Shown piece after piece: positions 1-6,628 of a stretch of DNA of 9,323 nucleotides. The notes beneath the pieces were generated by a model, which did not search any database, was not told the DNA's origin, and saw only the letters and a list, made by a program, of their open reading frames with translations. The DNA is from Bacillota bacterium (GTDB lineage Bacteria; Bacillota_E; Sulfobacillia; Sulfobacillales; Sulfobacillaceae). The stretch covers positions 1 through 9,323 of the forward strand of contig JAKAAL010000116.1 in the NCBI GenBank assembly GCA_021802375.1, read 5' to 3'. Numbering within the stretch: position 1 is the stretch's first letter; the number at the start of each line of letters is the position of its first letter. The position numbers were made by a program, and so were the translations under genes.

Positions 1-657
1 GGTATATCCGACGAGAGGATGCAGGATCAGGGCATCATGCGTTTCCAACGCCACTTTTTGAATATATTCATGAGCGCGGTGAAGCGGGTTGCGCGTTTGA
101 AAACCGACGACTTGACGCCAACCCCGTTGCTGGATCATGGTTCGAGTTTCCAGGGGGGTAAGAACCGGGGACACGGGAAATTCAGGCCATTTAATCAAGG
201 TAACCGACCCGGCAACACGCACCGGACTCGATTGAAGAAGGCGCTCCACTCCCGGATGTTGTCGATTTGTGGTTCCATACAGCATCACCGCTTCGTCTTG
301 CGGATCCAGCCAAAACACATCCTCAACGCTAATCATCGCCACGGTCGTGTTCTGGTACACCAGACGGGCGACCTCCGTTTTTCTCAAAGAAGCCGCCAAT
401 TGAGGCTCAATGCTGAGGGTAATCGGAATAGACCAGGGGGCACCCGATGGCAGGTGCCATCGTTCCAGCACCGATTTGGCTGCGAGGCGTCCTTGAAATC
501 CCGTTACCGGGGCGTAAACACCAGTGGCCAGGCAGAAGGCATCGGCCCATTCGATGGGGCCTAACGGAATCGCCGGATATTTTTGCAGCCAGGTCACGAT
601 GGCGTCGCACATTGGGTACGGGAGGATCCGACTTTGTTCTAAAGATGCAGTCCGCAT
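1..657 (-). CDS. sat: ATP sulfurylase (sulfate adenylyltransferase), 3' end cut by window edge
   Basis: Catalyses ATP + sulfate to APS + pyrophosphate in the cytoplasm, the activation step of sulfate assimilation. An uninterrupted frame of 219 codons runs from an ATG at 657 to position 1 with no stop, so the C-terminal part is missing; bacterial enzymes of this type are usually about 380-390 residues. The decisive motif is QTRNPLHRAH at residues 187-196, the family's ATP/sulfate-binding signature, followed by EYIQKVALE. Other family traits are SIPITL near residue 76 and a YGT...HPGV segment at about 127-137. The start is fixed by AAAGGAG eight or so bases upstream. It overlaps the last 19 bases of the APS reductase gene, so the two are very probably translated from one mRNA. 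Plus-strand frames over this region are antisense shadows. Identification is firm; only the unseen C-terminus (for example a fused APS kinase domain) is open. Confidence 0.95.
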   Translation of the reverse strand, partial: MRTASLEQSRILPYPMCDAIVTWLQKYPAIPLGPIEWADAFCLATGVYAPVTGFQGRLAAKSVLERWHLPSGAPWSIPITLSIEPQLAASLRKTEVARLVYQNTTVAMISVEDVFWLDPQDEAVMLYGTTNRQHPGVERLLQSSPVRVAGSVTLIKWPEFPVSPVLTPLETRTMIQQRGWRQVVGFQTRNPLHRAHEYIQKVALETHDALILHPLVGYT

Positions 658-1358
658 TCGGTTTTCTCCTTTCCCTGCCAGCGTCCGGACCTGGGGTCGT
701 GGTCATCGATGACCGGTTGCGTACACGGCTGACAGCCAATACTGGGATATCCCTGAAGATGAAGGGGGTTAAATGGAACACGGTGACGCTCCAAATAATC
801 GAAGACGTCGGTATAGGTCCACGGTGCCAACGGGTTGGCTTTGACCAGGTTGTGCGCAGAATCCCAGCCGATGAGAGGAGCGTGGCGTCGGTGGACCGTT
901 TGATCCCGGCGGATGCCTGTCATCCAAGCCTGATATCCTACCAGATGGCGAGACAAGGGGTCGACTTTTCTTAGCCGGCAACAGGTGTCTGGGTCCCGTT
1001 CCCATAAATTTGTTCCCAACTGCAGCGCCTGTTGAGACACGTCTAGCTTAGGCGTTGCCCGGTGGACCTGAATCCCGTATTTCTTTTGCACTTCATCAAT
1101 GAGGTCATAGGTTTGGGGAAATAAGAGACCGGTGTCCAAGCAAAAGACGTCTATCGGAGCGGCGCCGCTTTGGATCCACATGTCGAGCAGCACCATGTCT
1201 TCTGCGCCAAAACTGGATGCCAGAGTAAGTTTTGGCGCAAATGCCCGTACCATCCAAATTATGCGATCTAATGTTGTCATCAGGTCCAACTGTGCATTGA
1301 TAGGGTCAAAAGCGCCTGGCACATCCCATGGGGGCTCAGGCAGCCGCAACAATTCCAT
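639..1358 (-). CDS. cysH: Thioredoxin-dependent APS reductase (CysH family, Fe-S type)
   Basis: Reduces adenylyl sulfate to sulfite and AMP with thioredoxin as donor; a cytoplasmic step of assimilatory sulfate reduction. The 239-residue product has the family landmarks in order: SSFGAEDMVLLD (residues 48-59), LDTGLLFPQTY (74-84), CCRLRKV with the cysteine pair at 126-127, TGIRRDQ (147-153), YPSIGCQPC with Cys209 and Cys212, and the C-terminal KTECGLH with the catalytic Cys235. The CC...CxxC set binds a [4Fe-4S] cluster in known members and distinguishes APS reductases from the cluster-free PAPS reductases, so APS is the probable substrate (family knowledge). Length is normal for the bacterial APS-type enzyme. 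The ATG start follows GAGGAGGT with eight bases between. Its stop lies inside the start of sat, implying an operon that makes and consumes APS. Confidence 0.95.
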   Translation of the reverse strand: MELLRLPEPPWDVPGAFDPINAQLDLMTTLDRIIWMVRAFAPKLTLASSFGAEDMVLLDMWIQSGAAPIDVFCLDTGLLFPQTYDLIDEVQKKYGIQVHRATPKLDVSQQALQLGTNLWERDPDTCCRLRKVDPLSRHLVGYQAWMTGIRRDQTVHRRHAPLIGWDSAHNLVKANPLAPWTYTDVFDYLERHRVPFNPLHLQGYPSIGCQPCTQPVIDDHDPRSGRWQGKEKTECGLHL

Positions 1359-1493
1359 CTAGTGAAACCTCCTCTGAACCAATGTCATCAATACCCTATG
1401 GAAAACGTCGTGATTGGTGCCTGAGAAAAATTGTGTGGCACCGGGAGTTTTCAGGTACAATGGTTGCTTGTAAAAACGTAAGGAGGTGTACAA
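1359..1493. promoter_or_regulatory. Divergent control region between cysH and the S11 peptidase gene
   Basis: This 135-base gap separates the divergent starts of cysH (minus) and the carboxypeptidase gene (plus), so it must hold promoters for both. An inverted repeat GGTGCC (1416-1421) / GGCACC (1437-1442) with a 15-base spacer lies in its middle and could be an operator. A weak minus-strand promoter, TTGTAC (1459-1454) and CACAAT (1435-1430) with an 18-base spacer, would have its -10 box between these arms; this is only a guess by eye. No T-box or SAM-riboswitch structure is recognisable. Confidence 0.4.
1431..1461 (+). promoter_or_regulatory. Possible promoter for the plus-strand carboxypeptidase gene
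   Basis: TTGTGT (1431-1436) and TACAAT (1456-1461) resemble sigma-A -35 and -10 boxes. The 19-base spacer is longer than the preferred 17, so the -35 assignment is weak, while the -10 matches five of six positions. The distance to the gene start (33 bases from the -10) is reasonable for a short leader. Confidence 0.35.
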
Positions 1494-2684
1494 TTGCGGC
1501 GTGCCAATCCGCGAAAACTGTTGCGCACTATGATCCTAGCGGTATTGGTGCTGGGAGCAGTGATTGTTCTCCCCCGATGTCTAGCCTGGCATTTGAGTGA
1601 ACAACGTCTGGTTATACCCTCATCAGTGTCATTGCCGAAAGCGGCATTGCCATTTGTTACTGAGGCCGGCAGCGCGCAGGTAGAAGTGAGCGGAGGCCCG
1701 GTCCTTTACGCTCACAACCCCAATATCGAGCGTCCTATCGCTTCTACCACAAAGATTATGACGGCGTACCTCGTCCTTCACACGCGATCAATGCCTTTAC
1801 AACGTGTGGTGACGATTACTCCGGTTGAAGTCAACAACGACCGTCGAGGAATTCTGAAATCGGATAGTGAAGTTCCTTTGGCAGTGGGGCAGCGCGTCAC
1901 GGTAGAAGACTTGCTGTGGGCTCTCATGCTGCCGTCGGCCGATGATTCGGCATGGGTGCTGGCCCGCACCATGTCGGGCAATCCCAACACATTCGTGGCT
2001 TTGATGAATCGCACGGCCCAGGAGCTGGGCATGAGGCGCACGCATTATGTAGACCCTGACGGCGTCAATCACCAAGGGTACTCCACAGCCAGAGACTTGC
2101 TCAAATTAACCACAGTCGCAATGAAAAATGCGGAATTTCGCCATTTAGTGGGGACTGCCCAACATACCACAGCCAGCTTCGGAACACTGCTCAACTTGAA
2201 CCAGCTGCTGGGCCATTATCCTGGAGCCATTGGGGTTAAGACAGGATGGACACCATGGGCGGGAAGTTGTCTGGTCTTTGCCGATCAGCGTGAACTCCAT
2301 CATAGGAGTGTCACTCTTTATGGCGTGGTACTGGGAGAGCCATCGTTCAACCCTATGTTTAGCGACGTCAGACGACTATTGAACACCGCATTTTCTCTGC
2401 CTTACCAACCATTGGCGACGGCTCGAAGTGTGGTGGCACGGCAAACCGTTGGCGGTTTTGGGGCGCCGAAGGTGTTAACCTTTTCTGTTAAGTCCAGTTT
2501 GGGGGCTTTTGCTACCGGGGGGCATGCTGACATTCAATGGCAGTGGTTCTCGAAAACCAGCTGGACCAAAGGGGAGGTCGTGGGAAGGTGTCGGGTGACG
2601 CAAACCGGGTGGCAGAGCGATGGACCCTGGGTTTCGATTGTGGCCGACCAAAGTTACAAAGTTCCTTGGTGGGGCGGCTTCTGA
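1494..2684 (+). CDS. D-Ala-D-Ala carboxypeptidase-like protein, peptidase family S11, with SAD in place of SxN
   Basis: Members of this penicillin-binding family trim the terminal D-Ala from peptidoglycan stem peptides outside the membrane. The 396-residue protein starts at a TTG, supported by AAGGAGGTG at 1480-1488. Residues 11-27 form a hydrophobic signal or anchor segment. The active-site motifs are STTK at 84-87 (nucleophile Ser84, base Lys87), then SAD at 148-150 where the family normally has Ser-X-Asn, then KTG at 249-251 in VKTGWTPWAG. GMRRTHYVDPDG (179-190) is also typical. About 145 residues follow KTG, agreeing with a PBP5-type C-terminal beta domain; no clear amphipathic C-terminal anchor is seen. 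The gene is convergent with a second S11 gene and their ends overlap by 31 bases. The fold is certain; activity is less so because the Asn in the second motif helps catalysis in studied members. It may be a low-activity or specialised form. Confidence 0.9.
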   Translation: MRRANPRKLLRTMILAVLVLGAVIVLPRCLAWHLSEQRLVIPSSVSLPKAALPFVTEAGSAQVEVSGGPVLYAHNPNIERPIASTTKIMTAYLVLHTRSMPLQRVVTITPVEVNNDRRGILKSDSEVPLAVGQRVTVEDLLWALMLPSADDSAWVLARTMSGNPNTFVALMNRTAQELGMRRTHYVDPDGVNHQGYSTARDLLKLTTVAMKNAEFRHLVGTAQHTTASFGTLLNLNQLLGHYPGAIGVKTGWTPWAGSCLVFADQRELHHRSVTLYGVVLGEPSFNPMFSDVRRLLNTAFSLPYQPLATARSVVARQTVGGFGAPKVLTFSVKSSLGAFATGGHADIQWQWFSKTSWTKGEVVGRCRVTQTGWQSDGPWVSIVADQSYKVPWWGGF

Positions 2685-3634
2685 TCCAGCTGTGCCACCC
2701 GGGAAAATCCCCACTGGAGAATCTTTTCGGCGTCGGTGTACTCAGGAGGGAACCCCATCTGACCATGCAAGATGACTCCCAGCAGGGTGACTTTGTGTCC
2801 GTCAACGGAGCGGGTGGCAGCAAACACTAAATTAAATCCTGCTTGGGTGGTCCACCCGGTCTTCACCCCAATTACGGTCGGGTCGAGAAATAACAAGCCG
2901 TTTAGGTTGCGCAATACGGGATTGTGAGGAATGCTCGCTTCCCGGGTGTCAACAATGGTACGGAACAACGGATTTTGCATATCTTGCTCGGCGATGATGG
3001 ATAAATCCCAAGCGGTGCCGACCGAATTGGGGGACAATCCGTCGGGATCCGCATAATGGGTTCCCTTCATTCCCAATGCTTGAGCCTCATGGTTCATTTC
3101 TGCGACAAAATTCGCCGTGTGCCCTCCCATCGTTTCAGCTAGTTCCACGGCGGAATCATTGGCAGACGCCATCATTAAGCCATATAACAATTGCTTGACG
3201 GTAAAAGTTTCTCCGGGCGCCATGTTCATGTCCGATCCGGTGGTACCTGCTGCAGTTGGGGAAATGGTGACGATTCGGTTCAAGGGCAACTGGTGCAGCG
3301 CAAGGTAAATGGTCATCAATTTGGTCGTAGAGGCTAAGGGACCGGGCTGGTGCGGGTGCAACTGCCATAGTAGTTGATGGGTGTTCAAATTCCAGAGAAT
3401 TCCCGAGGACTCGCCAATGGAGAACGGCAGCGAGGGCAGTGCAGCAGAAACAGGCAACGGATTCATCAGGACCGGGGGCATCAAGGTCTTGGTTTCGGCT
3501 AGTTTGGGATGATGAATTTTGGAATGCTGCACACTGTGATTGATCCAGGCTGAGGCCAGCAACAAAAGAATGAGCACAATGATACCGATTGGTGCAGGTC
3601 GTTCACGTTTCCTGGGGGAAGGTTTGGATAGCAC
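2654..3634 (-). CDS. D-Ala-D-Ala carboxypeptidase, peptidase family S11 (DacF/DacB-like)
   Basis: A 326-residue extracytoplasmic serine carboxypeptidase expected to remove the terminal D-Ala of muropeptides. After a basic start (KPSPRKRER) residues 16-30 form a transmembrane or signal segment. All three catalytic motifs are intact: STTK at 102-105, SAN at 157-159 (MMASANDSAVELAE), and KTG at 258-260 (GVKTGWTTQAG). THYADPDG (192-199) is also family-typical. Only 66 residues follow KTG, so it lacks the fuller C-terminal beta domain of its convergent neighbour. The start is a GTG; an in-frame TGA lies six codons upstream, and only a modest AAAGG precedes it, so a low initiation rate is likely. 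It lies 60 bases downstream of mntR in the same direction and may be cotranscribed with it, although I cannot exclude its own promoter. It is the better candidate of the pair for a working enzyme. Confidence 0.93.
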   Translation of the reverse strand: MLSKPSPRKRERPAPIGIIVLILLLLASAWINHSVQHSKIHHPKLAETKTLMPPVLMNPLPVSAALPSLPFSIGESSGILWNLNTHQLLWQLHPHQPGPLASTTKLMTIYLALHQLPLNRIVTISPTAAGTTGSDMNMAPGETFTVKQLLYGLMMASANDSAVELAETMGGHTANFVAEMNHEAQALGMKGTHYADPDGLSPNSVGTAWDLSIIAEQDMQNPLFRTIVDTREASIPHNPVLRNLNGLLFLDPTVIGVKTGWTTQAGFNLVFAATRSVDGHKVTLLGVILHGQMGFPPEYTDAEKILQWGFSRVAQLDQKPPHQGTL

Positions 3635-3694
3635 TGCTCGTCCGACCTTTCAAAGGGAATAACCATATATTATCAGATGATGCAATAAAGCGGT

Positions 3695-4114
3695 TTATTT
3701 TGCTTCGGGAAGGTTTTGAATAAAATGTTGCCACCAGGTTGGATTCTCATCGATATAATGCACTAACGCTGTCAATTGTTCTAAGGTGTAGGCACTGAAG
3801 TGGTGTTCAATCCCTTCAACATCCCGGTAAACCATTTGCGGATCGGATACTCCTAAGTGCTGCAAGAACCGTTCCAAGGTTTGGTGTCTGACCAACAACC
3901 GCTGTCCTTGGCGAATACCTTGGGCAGTAAGGGCCATGCCCCGGTAGCGCTCTAGTTCCAGGAGGCCTTCGGCATTTAAACGGCGCAACATCTTGCTGAC
4001 CGAGGCCTGACTAATATGAAGGCGTTCAGCAATATCGGTCACTCGAGCATAGCCCTTTTCCTGGGTCAAGAGCCAAATGGCTTCGACGTAATCTTCCTGG
4101 CTCGGAGTTGACAT
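3695..4114 (-). CDS. mntR: Manganese-responsive transcriptional regulator MntR (DtxR family)
   Basis: A cytoplasmic dimeric repressor that binds DNA when loaded with Mn(II) and shuts down manganese uptake genes in known systems. The 139-residue protein has an N-terminal winged helix-turn-helix (about residues 7-63, with ISQASVSKMLRRL as recognition helix and RYRGMALT as the wing), then a metal-binding/dimerisation domain. The ligand set of Bacillus subtilis MntR is present with one residue shift in the second half: Asp8, Glu11, His77, then Glu100, Glu103 and His104 in DVEGIEHH. Asp8 is characteristic of Mn-selective members rather than iron-selective DtxR/IdeR. No SH3-like third domain is present, which also fits MntR. 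The ATG follows AAAGGAG with nine bases between. No manganese transporter gene is in the window, so its targets must be elsewhere. Confidence 0.93.
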   Translation of the reverse strand: MSTPSQEDYVEAIWLLTQEKGYARVTDIAERLHISQASVSKMLRRLNAEGLLELERYRGMALTAQGIRQGQRLLVRHQTLERFLQHLGVSDPQMVYRDVEGIEHHFSAYTLEQLTALVHYIDENPTWWQHFIQNLPEAK

Positions 4115-4267
4115 CGCGTGTCGCTCCTTTCATTTCGGTCCACTGCTAGGCCCATCATCTGGTGAGGCCGAAATATTGACCTACCGCTATATCCAATCCA
4201 AACAGCGCCCATATATCATTGTATGCAACCCAGGAAGAAATAGGTCGCAGACTGCCGGTGCGGCCTA
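4115..4267. other. mntR leader and upstream intergenic stretch
   Basis: Between the mntR start and the hairpin that ends the importer operon. Apart from the mntR ribosome binding site (minus strand AAAGGAG just above 4114) I see no gene here. The minus strand has AT-rich patches (TACAAT and TATATG around 4210-4225, TATAGC around 4188) that could hold the mntR promoter, but no pair of boxes has convincing spacing, and I could not pick out a MntR box. Confidence 0.4.
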
Positions 4268-4306
4268 GACACGAGAACTCCCCAAACCGTAGGGAGTTCT
4301 CGTGTC
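4268..4306 (-). terminator. Perfect 15-bp inverted repeat ending the importer operon
   Basis: GACACGAGAACTCCC (4268-4282) pairs without a mismatch with GGGAGTTCTCGTGTC (4292-4306) around a 9-base loop. It begins 16 bases past the stop codon of the last importer gene, the normal place for an operon terminator. Neither strand has a run of T after the stem (minus strand continues TAGGCCGC), so it is not a textbook intrinsic terminator. It may instead protect the 3' end of the mRNA or work with Rho. Confidence 0.6.
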
Positions 4307-4322
4307 AAACTATAGGATAACC

Positions 4323-5219
4323 CTATCCTTTGACTCCGCCAGTGGCGGCGTAAGCCCCGGCCAGGAACTGACGCTGAGCGACCAGGAATAAAATCATGAC
4401 GGGCAGGGTAGTAAAGACCACGGCGGCGCTTAACCCAGTCCAATCGGTTCCGTTGGTTCCCAAGAAGGTGGCCAAACCGACTTCTATGGGTTGGACACTG
4501 GGGCTTTGGGTCATGATGTATGGCCAAAGAAAGCTATTCCAAGAACCCAGGAACACGTAAAGCGCAATGGTAATTAAGGCCGGTTTGGCCATTGGCACCG
4601 CGATTTTCCAAATGAACCGGGTTTCTGTAGCGCCATCAAGCCGGGCCGCCTCGATCAGTTCTCGGGGAAAAGACAAGAAATATTGACGCAAAAGGAAAAT
4701 CCCGAATACCGACGCGCTCCACGGAACAATCTGCGCCCAATAGGTGTTTAACCAGTGCAGATCGCGCAGTACGAGATAATCGGGAATTAATAGGACCGTC
4801 TGCGGAATCATCATCATTGCGATAAATCCGGCAAAAATCGCGCTTTTTCCCCAAAATTGCATGGTACCAAAAGCGAACCCGGCCAAGATCGAGGTAATCA
4901 AAACCAATAGAGTAGTGACTCCGGCGATGAAAATGGTGTTGGCAAAATATCGCAGCCACGGCGCTTCTGACCAAGCACGGGTATAGTTTTGCCACTGCCC
5001 ATGGGGCAAAAACACCGGGGGGAATTGTAAAACCTGGTTAGCACCGTTAAGGGAGGTGACAATCACCCAGTAGAACGGAAAGAGAAAGATAATCACCAAA
5101 AAGAGCCCCAATACCCATTGCCACCAGGGCAGGCGGCGCCAGATCTTGCGATGTGGCACCGGTACCGGGGCTGGTGCTTGGTCGGGACGGTTCTCGGGGC
5201 TCTGTTTTCGTTGTAGCAT
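4323..5219 (-). CDS. Carbohydrate ABC transporter permease, MalG/UgpE type
   Basis: Second inner-membrane subunit of a binding-protein-dependent carbohydrate importer (CUT1 type). The 298-residue protein has a basic, proline-rich cytoplasmic N-terminus, then about six membrane spans (near residues 34-56, 92-118, 127-148, 160-180, 214-233 and 262-284). The cytoplasmic EAA loop that docks on the ATPase reads ELIEAARLDGATETRFIWKI (187-206), followed by VPMAKPAL. The N-terminal LFPFYWVIVTSL and the short C-terminal tail after the last span are typical of the MalG side. The ATG is preceded by GGGAGG and lies 29 bases after the binding-protein stop, so it is cotranscribed with the two genes upstream. 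The transported sugar cannot be deduced from the sequence. Confidence 0.93.
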   Translation of the reverse strand: MLQRKQSPENRPDQAPAPVPVPHRKIWRRLPWWQWVLGLFLVIIFLFPFYWVIVTSLNGANQVLQFPPVFLPHGQWQNYTRAWSEAPWLRYFANTIFIAGVTTLLVLITSILAGFAFGTMQFWGKSAIFAGFIAMMMIPQTVLLIPDYLVLRDLHWLNTYWAQIVPWSASVFGIFLLRQYFLSFPRELIEAARLDGATETRFIWKIAVPMAKPALITIALYVFLGSWNSFLWPYIMTQSPSVQPIEVGLATFLGTNGTDWTGLSAAVVFTTLPVMILFLVAQRQFLAGAYAATGGVKG

Positions 5220-5248
5220 GGTACCGCCTCCCGGAAATCCTGAGTTGC

Positions 5249-6559
5249 TTATTGCGCTGAATTCACGTCACTAGTCGCTTGCGACTGTGCGGCGGCCAGT
5301 GCGGTGGCTACGGACCGGTGTCCGATGGTAGCTTCCTGGATCGCATTGGCCAAGGCCCCTATTCCCTGATCCATTCCTGCGACTGGAGGAGTAGGACGGG
5401 CATAAGCAAGTGATTCGGCGGCAATTTTTTGATAGGGATGACTGTTGAAGTACGAGGTCATTAATGGCAAGGCGGCCTTGGTGACCGGCAAATACCCGGT
5501 GTGGGTCGCCCAATATGCGGTTTGGGCCGGTTCGCTAAGCCACTTCATAAACGTCCAGGCAGCGTTTTTTTGCGCGGCGCTGGCACTCGAAAACATGACG
5601 ATGTTGGTGCCTTGCATGACGTTGCCTTCCCCAGCGGGTCCTTTGGGAAAAGCGGCTACGCCCATGGTGAACTTTCCGCCGATAGCTTCTTGGTCGTAAT
5701 AGTAACTAGCAATGGTAGAGAGGTCAAAGAGACCATGCTTGGCGCCCAATGCAGTTTGCCCAGGATAGCTGCTGCCAAACTTCATCGATCCATTTTGATA
5801 CATGTGGACAATATAACTGAGCGCCTCTTGAGCAGCGGTGGAATCGAAATTTGGCTTGCCATTTTTCATCAGATGTCCGCCATAGGCGCGGATTAAGGAA
5901 ACATAGAAGTAGGTTCCGTTGGCGGCGCCCGATGACGAGCCCGGGTCAATGCTGACGCCCCAAGTGTTGGCACTCGAAGAAGTGACGGCTTGGGCGTCGG
6001 AGGCGAATTGACTCCAGGTGGTGGGAACCGGCAAACCTCGCTGGTTGAGCCAAGTTTGGTTGTAGTACAGTACAAAGTCACTCTTGTTAAACGGCCACAT
6101 CCAAATTTTGCCGTCAGGCAAAAATTGATCTTTCCAGACTCCTGACCAGATTTGTGATTTTTGTTGTGCAGTAATCCCGTTGGAACCATTGACATAACTG
6201 TCCAAGGGGACGATGGCGCCAGAGTTAGCATACCCGGCAGCCCAGTCTTCATATGCTTGAGCGATGGTGGGCGCCTGACCCGCGGTGACAGATGCTTCAA
6301 TTTTAGTTTCCAACACGGAATAGCTGGGTTCCACCTCGAGATCTACCGTAATGTTTTTGTGGCTATTTTCGAACTGAGAGACTAAAGCCTGCACCGCAGG
6401 CTTTAGGGTTCCTGAGGACATCGCTTCCATGAACGTAATGGTGACCGGACCCGATGCCTTAGGCGTGGGTGCAGTCGCTGTGGTGGAGCCACAACCTGCA
6501 GCCAGTACTCCAACTAGTGTTGACGCCATGACCAATGCGGTGGTTTTCTTCGTAGGCAT
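5249..6559 (-). CDS. Carbohydrate ABC transporter substrate-binding lipoprotein
   Basis: Extracytoplasmic receptor that captures a sugar-type substrate and delivers it to the flanking permeases. I take the ATG at 6559 (436 residues) because AAAGGAAGGG sits just upstream and it places a proper signal sequence first: MPTKKTT, a hydrophobic stretch, then the lipobox LAAGC with Cys23 as lipidation site. A longer in-frame GTG start at 6625 has no ribosome binding site and would put a charged stretch before the signal. After a Ser/Thr/Pro-rich linker the mature domain begins near TITFMEAMSSG. A family-typical stretch is WPFNKSDFVLYYN (about 155-167) followed by PTTW (179-182), as in UgpB-like extracellular binding proteins. 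The C-terminal half has FMKWLSEPAQTAYWATHTGYLP, shortened here to its recognisable core FMKWLSEP and GYLP. Substrate unknown; oligosaccharide, sugar or glycerol-3-phosphate-type ligands are all possible. Confidence 0.92.
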   Translation of the reverse strand: MPTKKTTALVMASTLVGVLAAGCGSTTATAPTPKASGPVTITFMEAMSSGTLKPAVQALVSQFENSHKNITVDLEVEPSYSVLETKIEASVTAGQAPTIAQAYEDWAAGYANSGAIVPLDSYVNGSNGITAQQKSQIWSGVWKDQFLPDGKIWMWPFNKSDFVLYYNQTWLNQRGLPVPTTWSQFASDAQAVTSSSANTWGVSIDPGSSSGAANGTYFYVSLIRAYGGHLMKNGKPNFDSTAAQEALSYIVHMYQNGSMKFGSSYPGQTALGAKHGLFDLSTIASYYYDQEAIGGKFTMGVAAFPKGPAGEGNVMQGTNIVMFSSASAAQKNAAWTFMKWLSEPAQTAYWATHTGYLPVTKAALPLMTSYFNSHPYQKIAAESLAYARPTPPVAGMDQGIGALANAIQEATIGHRSVATALAAAQSQATSDVNSAQ

Positions 6560-6583
6560 CCTAATACCCTTCCTTTCTATTTT

Positions 6584-6599
6584 GCAGACTGAAGTCTGC
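6584..6599 (-). repeat. Short palindrome before the binding-protein gene
   Basis: GCAGACT (6584-6590) and AGTCTGC (6593-6599) are exact inverted arms separated by two bases. In the mRNA this gives a six-bp stem with a UUCA loop, located between the first permease stop and the ribosome binding site of the binding-protein gene. It could be an mRNA-stabilising or processing hairpin, or a protein site; it has no T run and does not resemble the LacI operators upstream. Confidence 0.5.
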
Positions 6600-6628
6600 C
6601 GAACTTGGGAATCTGCTTGAACCACTTG

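Noticed and set aside
19..564. Plus-strand open frame of 181 codons over the sat gene
   Set aside because: It has no ribosome binding site and no recognisable domain, and it lies antisense to a frame with clear ATP sulfurylase motifs.
447..974. Plus-strand open frame of 175 codons over cysH and sat
   Set aside because: Antisense to two well-supported genes, with unlikely composition and no start signal.
5893..6300. Minus-strand frame of 135 codons inside the binding-protein gene
   Set aside because: Lies in another frame of the same strand as a clear lipoprotein gene; proline-rich shadow without a start signal.
6560..6625. N-terminal extension of the binding protein from a GTG at 6625
   Set aside because: No ribosome binding site there, and it would precede the signal peptide with 22 charged residues; the ATG at 6559 has both a site and a proper lipoprotein signal.
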